A stretch of DNA of 64,000 bases from Rhizobium sp. 11515TR. Its GTDB lineage: Bacteria; Pseudomonadota; Alphaproteobacteria; Rhizobiales; Rhizobiaceae. Numbering within the stretch: position 1 is the first letter of the stretch; every line of letters begins with the position of its first letter. Position numbers and translations under genes: made by a program. The DNA is taken from assembly GCF_002277895.1 (NCBI RefSeq), contig NZ_CP022999.1, forward strand, positions 1,054,001-1,118,000, in the 5' to 3' direction. Under the pieces are notes generated by a model. It did not search any database. It saw only the letters and a list, made by a program, of their open reading frames with translations, and was not told the DNA's origin. Positions 17,232 to 25,718 of the stretch are shown piece by piece.

Positions 17232-18002
17232 TCAAACCGACTTCACCTCGCCGCCGTCCATACGCAGGGCCGAGCCGGTCATCCAGCGCGCTCCTGGCGA
17301 GACCAGGAAAGCCATCAGCTCTGCGATCTCTTCCGGCTCGCCATAGCGGGCAATTCCCGCTTCCCGCGGGAACTTGGCGGTCGCTTCTTCGACGGTCATA
17401 TCGTGCAGAGGCGCCCAATGTTCGAGATAGGACCGTCGCCTCCCGGTCATGACCGGGCCGATCAGGACGCTGTTGACCTGAACGCCATCGGCAATGCCGC
17501 GATCGGAAAAGGCTTTTGCCAGGGCGATGATTGCGGCATTGATCGTGCCGACGGCTGCATAAGCTGCCTTGGGAAAGATGGCCGAATTGCCTGACATCAG
17601 CACCACCGAACCGCGCGTCTTCTTCAGTGCCGGCCAGGCGGCAATCGTCAGCCGGCGTGCGCCGTGCAGCTTCAAAGCCAAGCCATCGTCCCATTGCTGA
17701 TCCGTCATGTCGAAAAGGTCGATCTGTGGGACCGCACCGGCAATGTTCAGAAGCGCATCGATCCGGCCGAAGGCGGACAAAGTCTCATCAACGACGCTTT
17801 GGGTGGCTGCCGGTTCGGCAAGATCGGCGTCGATGACAAGCACTCTGCTGCCAGCCGCCTCGGCGGCCTTGGCCGTATCCTCCAGTTTTTCCTTATTACG
17901 GGCGACAAGAACCAATGCACCGAAATCTCGTGCAAGACGGATAGCGGTCGCCCGCCCAATTCCCTGGCTTGCACCGGTGATGATGGCGACGGTGTCGGGC
18001 AT
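17232..18002 (-). CDS. SDR-family protein lacking the catalytic lysine
   Basis: 256 residues from ATG 18002, with AGGAGGA immediately upstream. The cofactor motif TGASQGIG and the NIAG motif are intact. At the active site the usual Tyr-x-x-x-Lys reads YAAVG (Tyr148, Gly152), so the lysine that orients the cofactor is missing; the Ser region is VVLMSGNSAIF. Either the protein is a divergent SDR with another mechanism or it binds without classical catalysis. It is the last gene of a three-gene operon after two alpha/beta-hydrolase genes (75-base gap). Confidence 0.85.
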   Translation of the reverse strand: MPDTVAIITGASQGIGRATAIRLARDFGALVLVARNKEKLEDTAKAAEAAGSRVLVIDADLAEPAATQSVVDETLSAFGRIDALLNIAGAVPQIDLFDMTDQQWDDGLALKLHGARRLTIAAWPALKKTRGSVVLMSGNSAIFPKAAYAAVGTINAAIIALAKAFSDRGIADGVQVNSVLIGPVMTGRRRSYLEHWAPLHDMTVEEATAKFPREAGIARYGEPEEIAELMAFLVSPGARWMTGSALRMDGGEVKSV

Positions 18003-18077
18003 GATGTTCCTCCTAACATTGAAAGTAAGCAGGCACTCTGCCGCGACGATCCATCGCCGGCGCGGCAGAACTTGGCG

Positions 18078-18920
18078 TTAGCCAAGGAAAGCGCGAATTT
18101 CGACTGCGATCTCAGCCGCGTGCGTTTCAAGGGCAAAGTGGCCGGTGTCGAGAAGCTTGACGATCGCCTCGGGAATGTCCCGGCTGTAAGCCTCGGCACC
18201 GGGCGGCAGGAAGAACGGATCATGCTTGCCCCAAATCGCCAGCAGACGGGGCTTATGGGTCCGGAAGTAATTCTGGAAGGTCGGATAGAGCGCGACGTTG
18301 CTCTTGTAGTCGCCGAAAAGATCGAGCTGTACGTTTTCCGCGCCCGGGCGGGCCAAATAATAGCTGTCGAGCGTGTAACCGTCCGGAGAAACCTTGTTCG
18401 CATCCGGAACGCCATGCGTGTATTGCCACGCCGTCGCCTCCGGCGTGAGCGCCGCCTTCAGTGCATTTCGGTTTTCCTCGGAGGCTTCGCGCCAGTAGGC
18501 CTGGATCGGATTCCACTCCTCACTCAGACCCTCCTCATAGGCATTGCCGTTTTGCGAGATGATCGCCGTGATCCGCTTCGGATGCTTCACAGCCAGGCGA
18601 AAGCCGGTCGGAGCGCCATAATCGAAGACATAGATGGCATAGCGGTCGAAACCGACGATTTCGGTGAAGCGGTCGATCGTCTCGGCGATGCTGTCGAACG
18701 TGTTGCTGCCTTTCGGCGCATCGGAATGCCCGAAGCCCGGAAGATCCGGCGCGATGATGTGATAACGATCGGCCAGCAGCGGGATGAGATCGCGGAACAT
18801 GTGGCTGGAAGTCGGAAAGCCGTGCAGGAGCAGCAGCTTGTCCGACCCTGGAGAGCCGGCCTCGCGGTAGAAGACCTTGACGCCTTCGACATTGACGGTG
18901 CGATAGCTGATATCAGTCAT
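18078..18920 (-). CDS. Alpha/beta hydrolase, haloalkane dehalogenase/epoxide hydrolase type
   Basis: 280 residues from ATG 18920. The oxyanion-hole motif is LLLHGFPTSSHMFRDLIP, the following loop is APDLPGFGHSDAP, and the nucleophile elbow is VFDYGAPTGFRLA, giving an Asp nucleophile as in dehalogenases and epoxide hydrolases. The acid residue is probably in IWGKHDPFFLP and the catalytic His in LLDTGHFALETH. It should hydrolyse carbon-halogen or epoxide bonds, or related esters; the substrate is unknown. It is the second gene of the operon starting at 19663. Confidence 0.85.
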   Translation of the reverse strand: MTDISYRTVNVEGVKVFYREAGSPGSDKLLLLHGFPTSSHMFRDLIPLLADRYHIIAPDLPGFGHSDAPKGSNTFDSIAETIDRFTEIVGFDRYAIYVFDYGAPTGFRLAVKHPKRITAIISQNGNAYEEGLSEEWNPIQAYWREASEENRNALKAALTPEATAWQYTHGVPDANKVSPDGYTLDSYYLARPGAENVQLDLFGDYKSNVALYPTFQNYFRTHKPRLLAIWGKHDPFFLPPGAEAYSRDIPEAIVKLLDTGHFALETHAAEIAVEIRAFLG

Positions 18921-18976
18921 GATAAGGCCCTTTCATAACCTTTCTAATTACACTTATAGAGTTACAAATCGAGGAT

Positions 18977-19663
18977 TCAGACAGTGGCGGCGGCGTCTTG
19001 GATAATGTCGACAATGGCGCCCGGCGCCGTGACCATCGGCATATGATCGGCCGGGACGGAGCGCTGCTTCGCCTTCATGCGGGCTGCCATGAAGCGCTGA
19101 TTGTCGACCCGGATCATTCGGTCCTCCTCGGCGATCAGGAACCAGATGGGGCGGTCCTTCCAGAGCGGGCGGGCGACGGGGACGGTGATGCATGCCGGTG
19201 AGATCGGCCGTTGCGAGGCAGCCAATACCGCGAGTTCATCGGCCTTGGCATTCTGTGCAAAGGCGGCCGCGAATGCGCCACGCGGAAGGTAGATCAGCCC
19301 GTGGCCGTCGGGCGCCAGTTTCGGCGCCTGCGCGTGCGGCTCGCCGCGATGGAAGACGTCGGCGACCGTCTCGCCCTCATCCGGCGCAAGTGCAGCAATA
19401 TAGACCAGGGCCGTTACTTTTTCGCCGCGAACAGCTGAGATAACCGCGCCGGCATAGGCGTGGCCGACCAGGATCACCGGTCTCGTCGTCCGCTCCAGGG
19501 TGCGTTCGAGCGCGGCGACATCCTCGTCAAAGGAAGTCAACGGCAATGGAGCGGCAGTTACCGAAAAGCCGGTGGCGGCCAGCGGCGCGATCACTTTTGC
19601 CCAACCCGACCCATCCGCCCAGGCACCATGGACAAGAACAATATCTGCATTTTGCGACGACAT
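18977..19663 (-). CDS. Alpha/beta hydrolase-fold protein with Ala at the nucleophile position
   Basis: 228 residues from ATG 19663, preceded by AGGGAGAAAG; the frame extends upstream but the inner ATG is better placed. The fold is shown by IVLVHGAWADGSGW at the N-terminus and by the conserved FLIAEEDRMI and final DHMPM segment. The nucleophile elbow, normally G-x-S-x-G, reads GHAYAG (residues 67-72), so Ala69 replaces the serine. Classical esterase chemistry is therefore not expected. It heads the three-gene operon, divergent from the CGNR regulator gene. Its cognate inducer or substrate is unknown. Confidence 0.85.
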   Translation of the reverse strand: MSSQNADIVLVHGAWADGSGWAKVIAPLAATGFSVTAAPLPLTSFDEDVAALERTLERTTRPVILVGHAYAGAVISAVRGEKVTALVYIAALAPDEGETVADVFHRGEPHAQAPKLAPDGHGLIYLPRGAFAAAFAQNAKADELAVLAASQRPISPACITVPVARPLWKDRPIWFLIAEEDRMIRVDNQRFMAARMKAKQRSVPADHMPMVTAPGAIVDIIQDAAATV

Positions 19664-19689
19664 CAGCTTTCTCCCTGTGGCCCGAAATC

Positions 19690-19737
19690 CGTAACCATTC
19701 AAATGACGGCAATAGGGTTACGCTCGACATGCGTAAC
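19690..19737. promoter_or_regulatory. Repeated CGTAAC motifs in the divergent promoter region
   Basis: The 164 bases between the hydrolase operon and the CGNR gene contain CGTAACC at 19690-19696, its inverted copy GGTTACG at 19716-19722 and a further CGTAAC at 19732-19737. A related GTTACA half-site lies between the first two operon genes near 18961. The spacing suggests a cooperative binding site for a dimeric regulator, most simply the divergent CGNR protein. Confidence 0.45.
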
Positions 19738-19827
19738 TTGTCAAGAGGCCTTTGACGGGTTATATGTCGATCGTGTTTTCGAATGGCCATCCGACATTCT
19801 TGTCGACGGCCGGAAAGGGAGTAGTCC

Positions 19828-20445
19828 ATGGACAACCACTCGCCCGCCATCTTCGTCGGCGATACGCTGGGACTGGATTTCCTCAATTCGGTCGCAACGC
19901 CGGTGGATGTGCCGATCGACTGGATTGACGATGGGGAGGGCTTGCTTCGCTGGCTGGAACAGGCGGGCCTAGTGCCTCGTGAGACGCTCGATGTCATGCG
20001 CGAACGGGCGCTGCCCGGCGAACTCGACAAGGTCGCCGATCAGGCAAGAAACCTGCGCGAATGGTTCAGGGCTTTCGTAAACTCCCACAAGGGAAAACCG
20101 CTCACATCGGATGCTTTGAGCGATCTGGAGCCACTGAATCGCCTGCTGGAACGCGACGAAGGTTTTGGTCGGATCGTCGCAAGACCATCCGGCGGAGAAG
20201 GGCTCGGTTTTCAGCCGATGCGGAAATGGCGGTCACCGGAATCGCTGCTATTGCCGATCGGCGAAGCGCTGGGGCGTTTTGTCTGCACCGAGGATTTCTC
20301 CGATGTGAAAGCCTGCGAAGGCCACGCATGCACCTTGCTCTTCGTCGACCACACGCGCGGTCACCGCAGACGCTGGTGCAGCATGGCGATGTGCGGCAAT
20401 CGCGCCAAACAGGCGGCGCATCGGCACCGGCTCAAGCAGAGCTGA
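19828..20445 (+). CDS. CGNR zinc-finger (ABATE-type) regulator
   Basis: 205 residues. The N-terminal domain begins FVGDTLGLDFLNSVATP, which is typical of the ABATE domain (putative stress-induced transcription factors). The C-terminal zinc finger has four cysteines, CEGHAC and WCSMAMCGNRAKQAAHR, giving the CGNR signature. Such proteins are thought to be transcriptional regulators. It is divergent from the SDR/hydrolase operon and is the natural candidate for its control through the CGTAAC motifs. Confidence 0.85.
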   Translation: MDNHSPAIFVGDTLGLDFLNSVATPVDVPIDWIDDGEGLLRWLEQAGLVPRETLDVMRERALPGELDKVADQARNLREWFRAFVNSHKGKPLTSDALSDLEPLNRLLERDEGFGRIVARPSGGEGLGFQPMRKWRSPESLLLPIGEALGRFVCTEDFSDVKACEGHACTLLFVDHTRGHRRRWCSMAMCGNRAKQAAHRHRLKQS

Positions 20446-20487
20446 CACCAGTCCTGCAAAAGATAGGGGTTTTGCAGGAACCATGAA

Positions 20488-20524
20488 ATCAGCCGGAGCT
20501 AGGCGCAGCTCGCTCCGGCCTGAT
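20488..20524. terminator. Hairpin between convergent genes
   Basis: GCCGGAGC (20492-20499) and GCTCCGGC (20512-20519) form a perfect stem around a 12-base loop, with partial extension on both sides. It lies between the stops of the CGNR gene and the patatin-like gene, which face each other, so it could end transcription in both directions, although no long T-run follows. Confidence 0.5.
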
Positions 20525-20559
20525 CATCGCTAAAGTCGGGCCGAAGGGCAACTATCGGC

Positions 20560-21717
20560 TCAGGCCGGGTCTTCCCTGTGAAGATCGTGAATGGCGACGG
20601 CATCGTCGCTGAAGGGTGGCAGCAGCCAGTCGGTATGGCGCAGCGTGCGCTTGGTATCTTCGAGGCCCATGTCCCAATGCTCGCGCATCGATGTGCCCGA
20701 GAACTCGTAATCCTTGGCGTGACCTTCGTAATTCTTGTGCTGATAGATCAGATGCACGATGTTGACGACGCCGGCATCGGAATAATCCGCAATCAGCTCT
20801 TCTTCTTCCGGTGTCAGCTGATCCTTCGGAACACGCTTCAACGCACCCAGGAGCTTCATCTTCAGCCCGTGAATTCGCTTGAAGTTGTCGGTGTTCTGCC
20901 GCGTGCGGCTCGAATACATGATGTCCTTGTGACGCGACAGGACATCCGGCATGCTGCGCGGCAGGACGCCGCGGGCGCTGAAGAGATCCACCTGGAAGAC
21001 CAGCGAACTGCGGTCTTCTTCCTGATCGAGCAGATATTGCAGCGGCGTGTTGGAGACGATGCCGCCGTCCCAGTAATATTCGCCCTCGATGCGGATGGAC
21101 GGCAAGGCGGGTGGCAGGGCGCCGCTCGCCATGATGTGCTCAGGGCCGATGCGAATGTTGTCGGTGTCGAAATAGACAAAGTTGCCGGTGCGCACATTCA
21201 CCGCGCCGACACTGAAACGCTTCTTGCCGTCATTCAGCACGTCGAAATCGATGAGCATCTCCAGAGTCTTCTTGAGCTCTGCCGAGTCATAGAAGCTAGT
21301 GGCGCCCTCTGCGCCCGGCAGTTCGAACCAGGGATTGGGAAAGCGCGGCTTGAAGAAGCCGGGCTGGCCCATGGTCATCGTCATCCAGGAACTGGTGCGA
21401 TTACGGATATCGCGGAAGAAATCACCTTCGGGCGTATAGGCCCAGATCTTGCGGCCGGAAATGATCTGCCAGAACTGCTCCAAACGCTGCAGGCGCCGGC
21501 TGGGCTCGTTGCCGGCGATGATCGCGGCATTGACCGCGCCGATCGACACACCCGAAAGCCAGGTCGGCTCGCAACCCGCTTCGGCAAGCGCCTGATAGAC
21601 GCCGGCCTGATAGGCGCCGAGCGCCCCGCCCCCTTGGAAAACCAGGGCGACGCGATCATATTGCGTGGCAATTTCCGGGATGGTCGGGGCTGCGGCCTTG
21701 GTGTTTCGTTCAAGCAC
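20560..21717 (-). CDS. Patatin-like phospholipase
   Basis: 385 residues from a GTG at 21717 with GGAG upstream. The glycine-rich oxyanion loop is LVFQGGGALGAYQAG, the nucleophile Ser is in GVSIGAVNAA (G-x-S-x-G) and the catalytic Asp is in YYWDGGIVSNTPL, giving the Ser/Asp dyad of patatins. The C-terminal part resembles the extra domain often found in this bacterial subgroup. It probably hydrolyses lipid or polyester acyl bonds in the cytoplasm. It lies 36 bases downstream of acetoacetate decarboxylase in one operon, beside the divergent 3-hydroxybutyrate dehydrogenase gene, which suggests a role in storage-polymer or short-chain acyl metabolism. Confidence 0.88.
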   Translation of the reverse strand: MLERNTKAAAPTIPEIATQYDRVALVFQGGGALGAYQAGVYQALAEAGCEPTWLSGVSIGAVNAAIIAGNEPSRRLQRLEQFWQIISGRKIWAYTPEGDFFRDIRNRTSSWMTMTMGQPGFFKPRFPNPWFELPGAEGATSFYDSAELKKTLEMLIDFDVLNDGKKRFSVGAVNVRTGNFVYFDTDNIRIGPEHIMASGALPPALPSIRIEGEYYWDGGIVSNTPLQYLLDQEEDRSSLVFQVDLFSARGVLPRSMPDVLSRHKDIMYSSRTRQNTDNFKRIHGLKMKLLGALKRVPKDQLTPEEEELIADYSDAGVVNIVHLIYQHKNYEGHAKDYEFSGTSMREHWDMGLEDTKRTLRHTDWLLPPFSDDAVAIHDLHREDPA

Positions 21718-21753
21718 GGTCCGTCTCCAGCATGAAATAGCAATGAGGTTTGG

Positions 21754-22500
21754 TTATCTGCGCTCTGCCAGATAGTCGTGAACGACTTCGCCGAGGCCGA
21801 GCGTCAGATCGGCGGTGAAATGAACCGCGGAAACCACTTCCAGCACAGGCAGCCGTGCGACGTCGGCCATGACATGCGGCCGAAGATCGAGGGCAGCCGG
21901 CGAAGTCCAGGCTTCCTTGATGGTGATATCGGTCAAGTAATAGCGCACAAGCTCGCAGATGCGCGGGGTGGCATCGACATGCGGCACGATCTTGATCAGG
22001 AAGTTAGGTTCCGAGAGAGCGGATAGAAGCGGTCCCTGGTCGATCGGCTTGTGCTTGTAACCCATCGTCCCCGTAGCACAGAGAACGCTGCCGTAATGCA
22101 GCGTGCCGACGATGACCTCGCCCTCGTTGACGATCTTCGGGCTGGCGAGCTTCTTCGGAAAGCCCCAGATCTCGCGGCCACCGGTGATCGGCGCATCGTC
22201 ATCGAGATACATGGAGTGAACATAGCCGCCCTTCTGCCCGCGATAGGTAACCGGGATGACCTGCCCGGTCTCGGTATAATCGCCGAAGCCAGTGGAATCC
22301 GGCATGCGGATGAATTCGTATTTCACCAGCGGCTCGTCGATTTCGAGCGGCGCGGGCACGACCGCCTCAAGCGCTTCGCGCGAGGTCCGGTAGGTGATGA
22401 TGATGTATTCGCGATCGAAGAACCGATAGGGCCCGGGAGGATAGGAGGGGTTGGTCAGCGGCATCGCATAGGCATGCTTGAGAATGTCTTCGACCTTCAT
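21754..22500 (-). CDS. adc: Acetoacetate decarboxylase
   Basis: 248 residues from ATG 22500; the upstream extension to 22560 is not conserved-looking. The enzyme converts acetoacetate to acetone and carbon dioxide through a Schiff-base lysine. The active site is seen in GGREIWGFPKKLASP, where the first Lys of the pair (Lys116) is the likely catalytic residue and its neighbour lowers its pKa. Length fits the family. The gene is divergent from 3-hydroxybutyrate dehydrogenase, which makes acetoacetate, so the two enzymes share an intermediate. Confidence 0.93.
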   Translation of the reverse strand: MKVEDILKHAYAMPLTNPSYPPGPYRFFDREYIIITYRTSREALEAVVPAPLEIDEPLVKYEFIRMPDSTGFGDYTETGQVIPVTYRGQKGGYVHSMYLDDDAPITGGREIWGFPKKLASPKIVNEGEVIVGTLHYGSVLCATGTMGYKHKPIDQGPLLSALSEPNFLIKIVPHVDATPRICELVRYYLTDITIKEAWTSPAALDLRPHVMADVARLPVLEVVSAVHFTADLTLGLGEVVHDYLAERR

Positions 22501-22558
22501 CGTATATTCCGTCGTTGGAGGAAATCGCCGGTACCGGAGCGAAAACTTGCATGGTTGC

Positions 22559-22576
22559 ATGACAGTGAAGTGTCAG
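22559..22576 (-). promoter_or_regulatory. Possible Pho box upstream of adc
   Basis: Read on the minus strand the sequence is CTGACAC-TTCA-CTGTCAT, two seven-base units with four bases between, matching the layout of PhoB sites (CTGTCAT units every 11 bases), with two mismatches in the first unit. It lies about 60 bases before the adc start and 130 before bdhA. Phosphate control would fit the neighbouring polyphosphate kinase gene. Confidence 0.35.
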
Positions 22577-22705
22577 CTGTCGAAGGGTTGCGGCGAGAGG
22601 CGAAACCGCACTGTTATCAAAGCGACATACGAGGCTGGCAGTGTGCGCTCATCTCAGCCTTTTCCATTTACTCAACCATGTCATAGACATTGCAGGAGTT
22701 GCATC

Positions 22706-23494
22706 ATGGGTTCGTTGACTTCGAAGAATGCGCTGGTCACCGGTTCGACGAGCGGCATCGGGCTTGCGATCGCCCGTGCCTTTGCCGCCGAGGGCGCGAA
22801 CGTGACGATCAACGGCCTTGGCGATGCCGATGCGATCGAAAAGGAACGCGCTGGCATCGAAGCCGATTTCGGCGTGAAGTGCCGCTACTCCGCCGCCAAT
22901 ATGATGAATGGCGAAGAAGTCACTGCCATGGTGCGTGAAGCCGAGGAAGCCTTCGGTAGCCTCGATATTCTCGTCAACAACGCCGGCATCCAGTTCGTCG
23001 CTCCGATCGAGGAATTTCCCGACGACAAGTGGGAAGCGATCATCCGCATCAACCTGCTTGCCGCCTTCTACGCCATCAAGGCCGCCATCCCCGGCATGAA
23101 GGCGCGCAAATGGGGCCGCATCATCAATACGTCCTCGGCGCATGCCCTCGTCGCCTCGCCTTTCAAGTCTGCATATGTTTCGGCCAAGCACGGCATTACC
23201 GGTCTCACCAAAACGATCGCACTGGAAGCCGCTCAGAACGGCGTGACCGTCAACTCCATCGCGCCCGGCTATGTCTGGACGCCGCTCGTCGAGAAGCAGA
23301 TCCCCGAGACCATGAAGGCACGCAACATGACGGAAGAGCAGGTCAAGCATGACGTGCTTTTGGCCGCCCAGCCGACGAAGGAATTCGTGACCGTCGACGA
23401 AGTGGCTGCCATTGCTGTCTTTCTCTGCGGCGATGCCGCCAAGCAGATTACCGGCACGACGCTTTCCGTCGACGGCGGCTGGACTGCCGAATAA
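22706..23494 (+). CDS. bdhA: D-3-hydroxybutyrate dehydrogenase
   Basis: 262 residues from ATG 22706, preceded by GCAGGAG. It interconverts 3-hydroxybutyrate and acetoacetate with NAD. The cofactor motif is TGSTSGIG, followed by the NNAG motif (LVNNAGIQFVAPIEEFP), the catalytic Ser in INTSSAHALV and the active-site YVSAKHGI. The segment IAPGYVWTPLVEKQIP and the end ITGTTLSVDGGWTAE are typical of this enzyme. It belongs with the divergent acetoacetate decarboxylase and probably works in breakdown of polyhydroxybutyrate or ketone bodies. Confidence 0.92.
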   Translation: MGSLTSKNALVTGSTSGIGLAIARAFAAEGANVTINGLGDADAIEKERAGIEADFGVKCRYSAANMMNGEEVTAMVREAEEAFGSLDILVNNAGIQFVAPIEEFPDDKWEAIIRINLLAAFYAIKAAIPGMKARKWGRIINTSSAHALVASPFKSAYVSAKHGITGLTKTIALEAAQNGVTVNSIAPGYVWTPLVEKQIPETMKARNMTEEQVKHDVLLAAQPTKEFVTVDEVAAIAVFLCGDAAKQITGTTLSVDGGWTAE

Positions 23495-23591
23495 TACCGA
23501 AGCCACGGCCGGCACATGCTTGAGCCGGGTGCCGGCTCTCTGCAGCCCCAGGATTGCGGAGACAAGATGAAAATAGCGCAGGAGGCACACA

Positions 23592-24506
23592 ATGACCGAA
23601 GAGAACCAGGACCCGTTCAGCCGCATCAAGGATGAGATCGTCGACAGCTTCGACGAAGAGCTGGAGATGCAGCTCGAAGAGGATCGGCTCGACGAGCTGG
23701 TCGCCGAGGGCCTCATCAGCGAGAGCGAGGCGACGCTTGACCGGCGGGTCTATTTCCGCGAGCTTTTCCGCCTCCAGCATGAGCTCGTGCGCCTGCAGGA
23801 TTGGGTGCAATACAAGAAACTCAAGGTCGTCGTGCTGTTCGAGGGCCGCGATTCCGCCGGCAAGGGCGGCGCCATCAAGCGTGTCACCCAGCGCCTCAAC
23901 CCGCGCGTCTGCCGCGTGGTCGCACTCCCCGCTCCGACCGAACGCGAGCGGCACCAGTGGTATTTCCAGCGCTATGCCGCACACCTGCCGACGGCAGGCG
24001 AAATGGTGCTGTTCGATCGCAGCTGGTATAACCGCGCCGGTGTCGAACGCGTCATGGGCTTCTGCTCGCCTGAGGAGCTGGAAGAGTTCTTCCGCTCCGT
24101 ACCGGATTTCGAGCGCATGCTGGTTCGCTCCGGCATCATTCTCCTGAAATACTGGTTCTCGATCACCGATGAGGAACAGGAATTCCGCTTCAACATGCGC
24201 ATCCAGGACCCGCTGAAGCAGTGGAAGCTTTCACCGATGGACCTGCAAAGCCGCGTGCACTGGGAAGAGTACACCAAGGCCAAGGAAGAGATGCTGGAGC
24301 GCACCCATATTCCGGAAGCGCCGTGGTGGGTCGTCCATGCCGTCGACAAGAAGAAGGCGCGCCTCAACTGCATCGCCCATCTTCTGGGCCAGATCCCCTA
24401 CGAAAGCGTACCGAAGCCGGAAATCGTGCTGCCGGAACGTATGCGCAATGCAGACTATCACCGTACGCCGGTCCCGCCGGAGATGTATGTGCCCGAAATC
24501 TACTGA
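23592..24506 (+). CDS. ppk2: Polyphosphate kinase 2
   Basis: 304 residues from ATG 23592 with GGAGG upstream. PPK2 enzymes transfer phosphate between polyphosphate and nucleoside diphosphates. The Walker A motif is FEGRDSAGKGGAIK, the lid segment includes ERERHQWYFQRY and the Walker-B-like motif is MVLFDRSWYNRAGVERVMGF. Length and the acidic N-terminal extension fit a single-domain PPK2. It follows bdhA by about 100 bases and is ended by a strong hairpin, so it may be co-transcribed with bdhA, linking storage carbon with polyphosphate. Confidence 0.93.
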   Translation: MTEENQDPFSRIKDEIVDSFDEELEMQLEEDRLDELVAEGLISESEATLDRRVYFRELFRLQHELVRLQDWVQYKKLKVVVLFEGRDSAGKGGAIKRVTQRLNPRVCRVVALPAPTERERHQWYFQRYAAHLPTAGEMVLFDRSWYNRAGVERVMGFCSPEELEEFFRSVPDFERMLVRSGIILLKYWFSITDEEQEFRFNMRIQDPLKQWKLSPMDLQSRVHWEEYTKAKEEMLERTHIPEAPWWVVHAVDKKKARLNCIAHLLGQIPYESVPKPEIVLPERMRNADYHRTPVPPEMYVPEIY

Positions 24507-24518
24507 TCAGGGACCGAT

Positions 24519-24545
24519 GAGGGGTCCGCCTCCGGCGGGCCCCTC
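24519..24545 (+). terminator. Terminator after ppk2
   Basis: GAGGGG-T-CCGCC pairs with GGCGG-G-CCCCTC around a TCC loop, giving an eleven-pair GC-rich stem with one T-G wobble, 12 bases after the ppk2 stop. Only a short AATT follows, so it is a strong hairpin with a weak tail. Confidence 0.65.
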
Positions 24546-24607
24546 GAATTACTTGAAAAACGAAATCGCGCTAATTCCGCCAACCGGCAAGCCGGGCCGG
24601 CTCAAGG

Positions 24608-25387
24608 TCAGGCTGAGCGATAGGCCCATTCGGATATCGCTCCCAAGCCCAGCCGCTGTAGAAGCTCATAGGCAACCCTCCGGTTGATGGGATTGTGCAG
24701 CCTGAGGACTTTCGAGCCGAGAAAATCCATCTCCGCGTGCTCGAACGGCAGAAGATGCCGTGCCTGGTCAAGCGCGGCTCGATAGAGCTCATGAAAGTCG
24801 CGTCGGCAGACATAGGTCTTATACTTCGTCATGCAGAAGGCGGCAAAGGTATCGCTGTTTCTGCGCAGAAAATCCGAAACGCCGACCGTGACCTCCGGCC
24901 AGGCGGGATTGAACGTATCGTCGAAGGCGATGATGCCGTGATCGGCCAGTACGCTCTTCGCCAACCGGCTGTCGGCAACGATGTGGCGAAGCAAATGTCC
25001 TCCATCGATACTGAAAAAACGAACCTGCCCAACCCTATCGATGATGGCCTGCGGATCGAGCCCGGTGCTATCGCCTGTTATGACAAGGTCCTCATCAACG
25101 GGAATGCCCAGTGATCTTCCGTTGTCAAGGAAGCGTTGATATTGCGCACCATCCGCTTCTATGTCGAAAAGGTCGATCGCAAGCACATTGTCGTCGGGTG
25201 CACTGATCTTGCGCAACAAAAAATAGGACCGCCCGTAATAGACCCCGATTTCGGCGAGACCGCCGTAAAGTTTCTCCTGTCTTTGCTTTTCGATCAAAGA
25301 CAGGAAGACAAGCGCATCCGGTGGGTCGATGTAACCATCGATTTTCTGAAGATCGCGAAACACAAATTTTCGAACGCCCGATTTCAA
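24608..25387 (-). CDS. SAM-dependent methyltransferase-like protein
   Basis: 259 residues from a TTG at 25387 with GAGG upstream. The pattern fits class I methyltransferases of the cephalosporin hydroxylase/macrocin O-methyltransferase-like group: LAEIGVYYGRSYFLLRKI, then VLAIDLFDIEADG, and later VRFFSIDGGHLLRHIVAD, where acidic residues usually bind the cofactor or metal. The target could be a glycan or secondary metabolite, but nothing nearby shows which. It stands alone, convergent with ppk2 and divergent from the PLP enzyme gene at 25719. Confidence 0.75.
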   Translation of the reverse strand: MKSGVRKFVFRDLQKIDGYIDPPDALVFLSLIEKQRQEKLYGGLAEIGVYYGRSYFLLRKISAPDDNVLAIDLFDIEADGAQYQRFLDNGRSLGIPVDEDLVITGDSTGLDPQAIIDRVGQVRFFSIDGGHLLRHIVADSRLAKSVLADHGIIAFDDTFNPAWPEVTVGVSDFLRRNSDTFAAFCMTKYKTYVCRRDFHELYRAALDQARHLLPFEHAEMDFLGSKVLRLHNPINRRVAYELLQRLGLGAISEWAYRSA

Positions 25388-25648
25388 ATGTAAACCTCAT
25401 TGGTTTTCTTCATGCATTTCGCCTCCGCCTGCTCATCGGTTAGAACCGGTCGATCAAGAAACGCCCCATTTCTGCATGACCGCGACAGCGAAGCCGGAAG
25501 CTCTCGAAAATTGGGGTGGTAGGGCGTCACGGCGAGCGCCACTCACGGATATAGCGACCTTTCTGTCGTATTCCGGATAGTCATGCGCTAGTTGGATAGT
25601 CCGACCTATATTGGGCCAGTACCGAACCGCATCGCAGATGATGACGAA

Positions 25649-25700
25649 TTGCGAGCCGGCATCCTAAGTGATGTATAATGTGAGTCTAAAATTCACATCA
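25649..25700 (+). promoter_or_regulatory. Promoter with overlapping nested palindromes
   Basis: A perfect -10 box TATAAT lies at 25674-25679, with TTGCGA at 25649-25654 as a loose -35 (19-base spacing). Nested inverted repeats overlap the start region: TGATGT (25669-25674) with ACATCA (25695-25700), and TGTGA (25679-25683) with TCACA (25693-25697). This looks like an operator controlling the PLP enzyme gene. In the remainder of the 331-base gap (25388-25718) I see no gene. Confidence 0.5.
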
Positions 25701-25718
25701 TCGGCCGAGGAGACCGTC

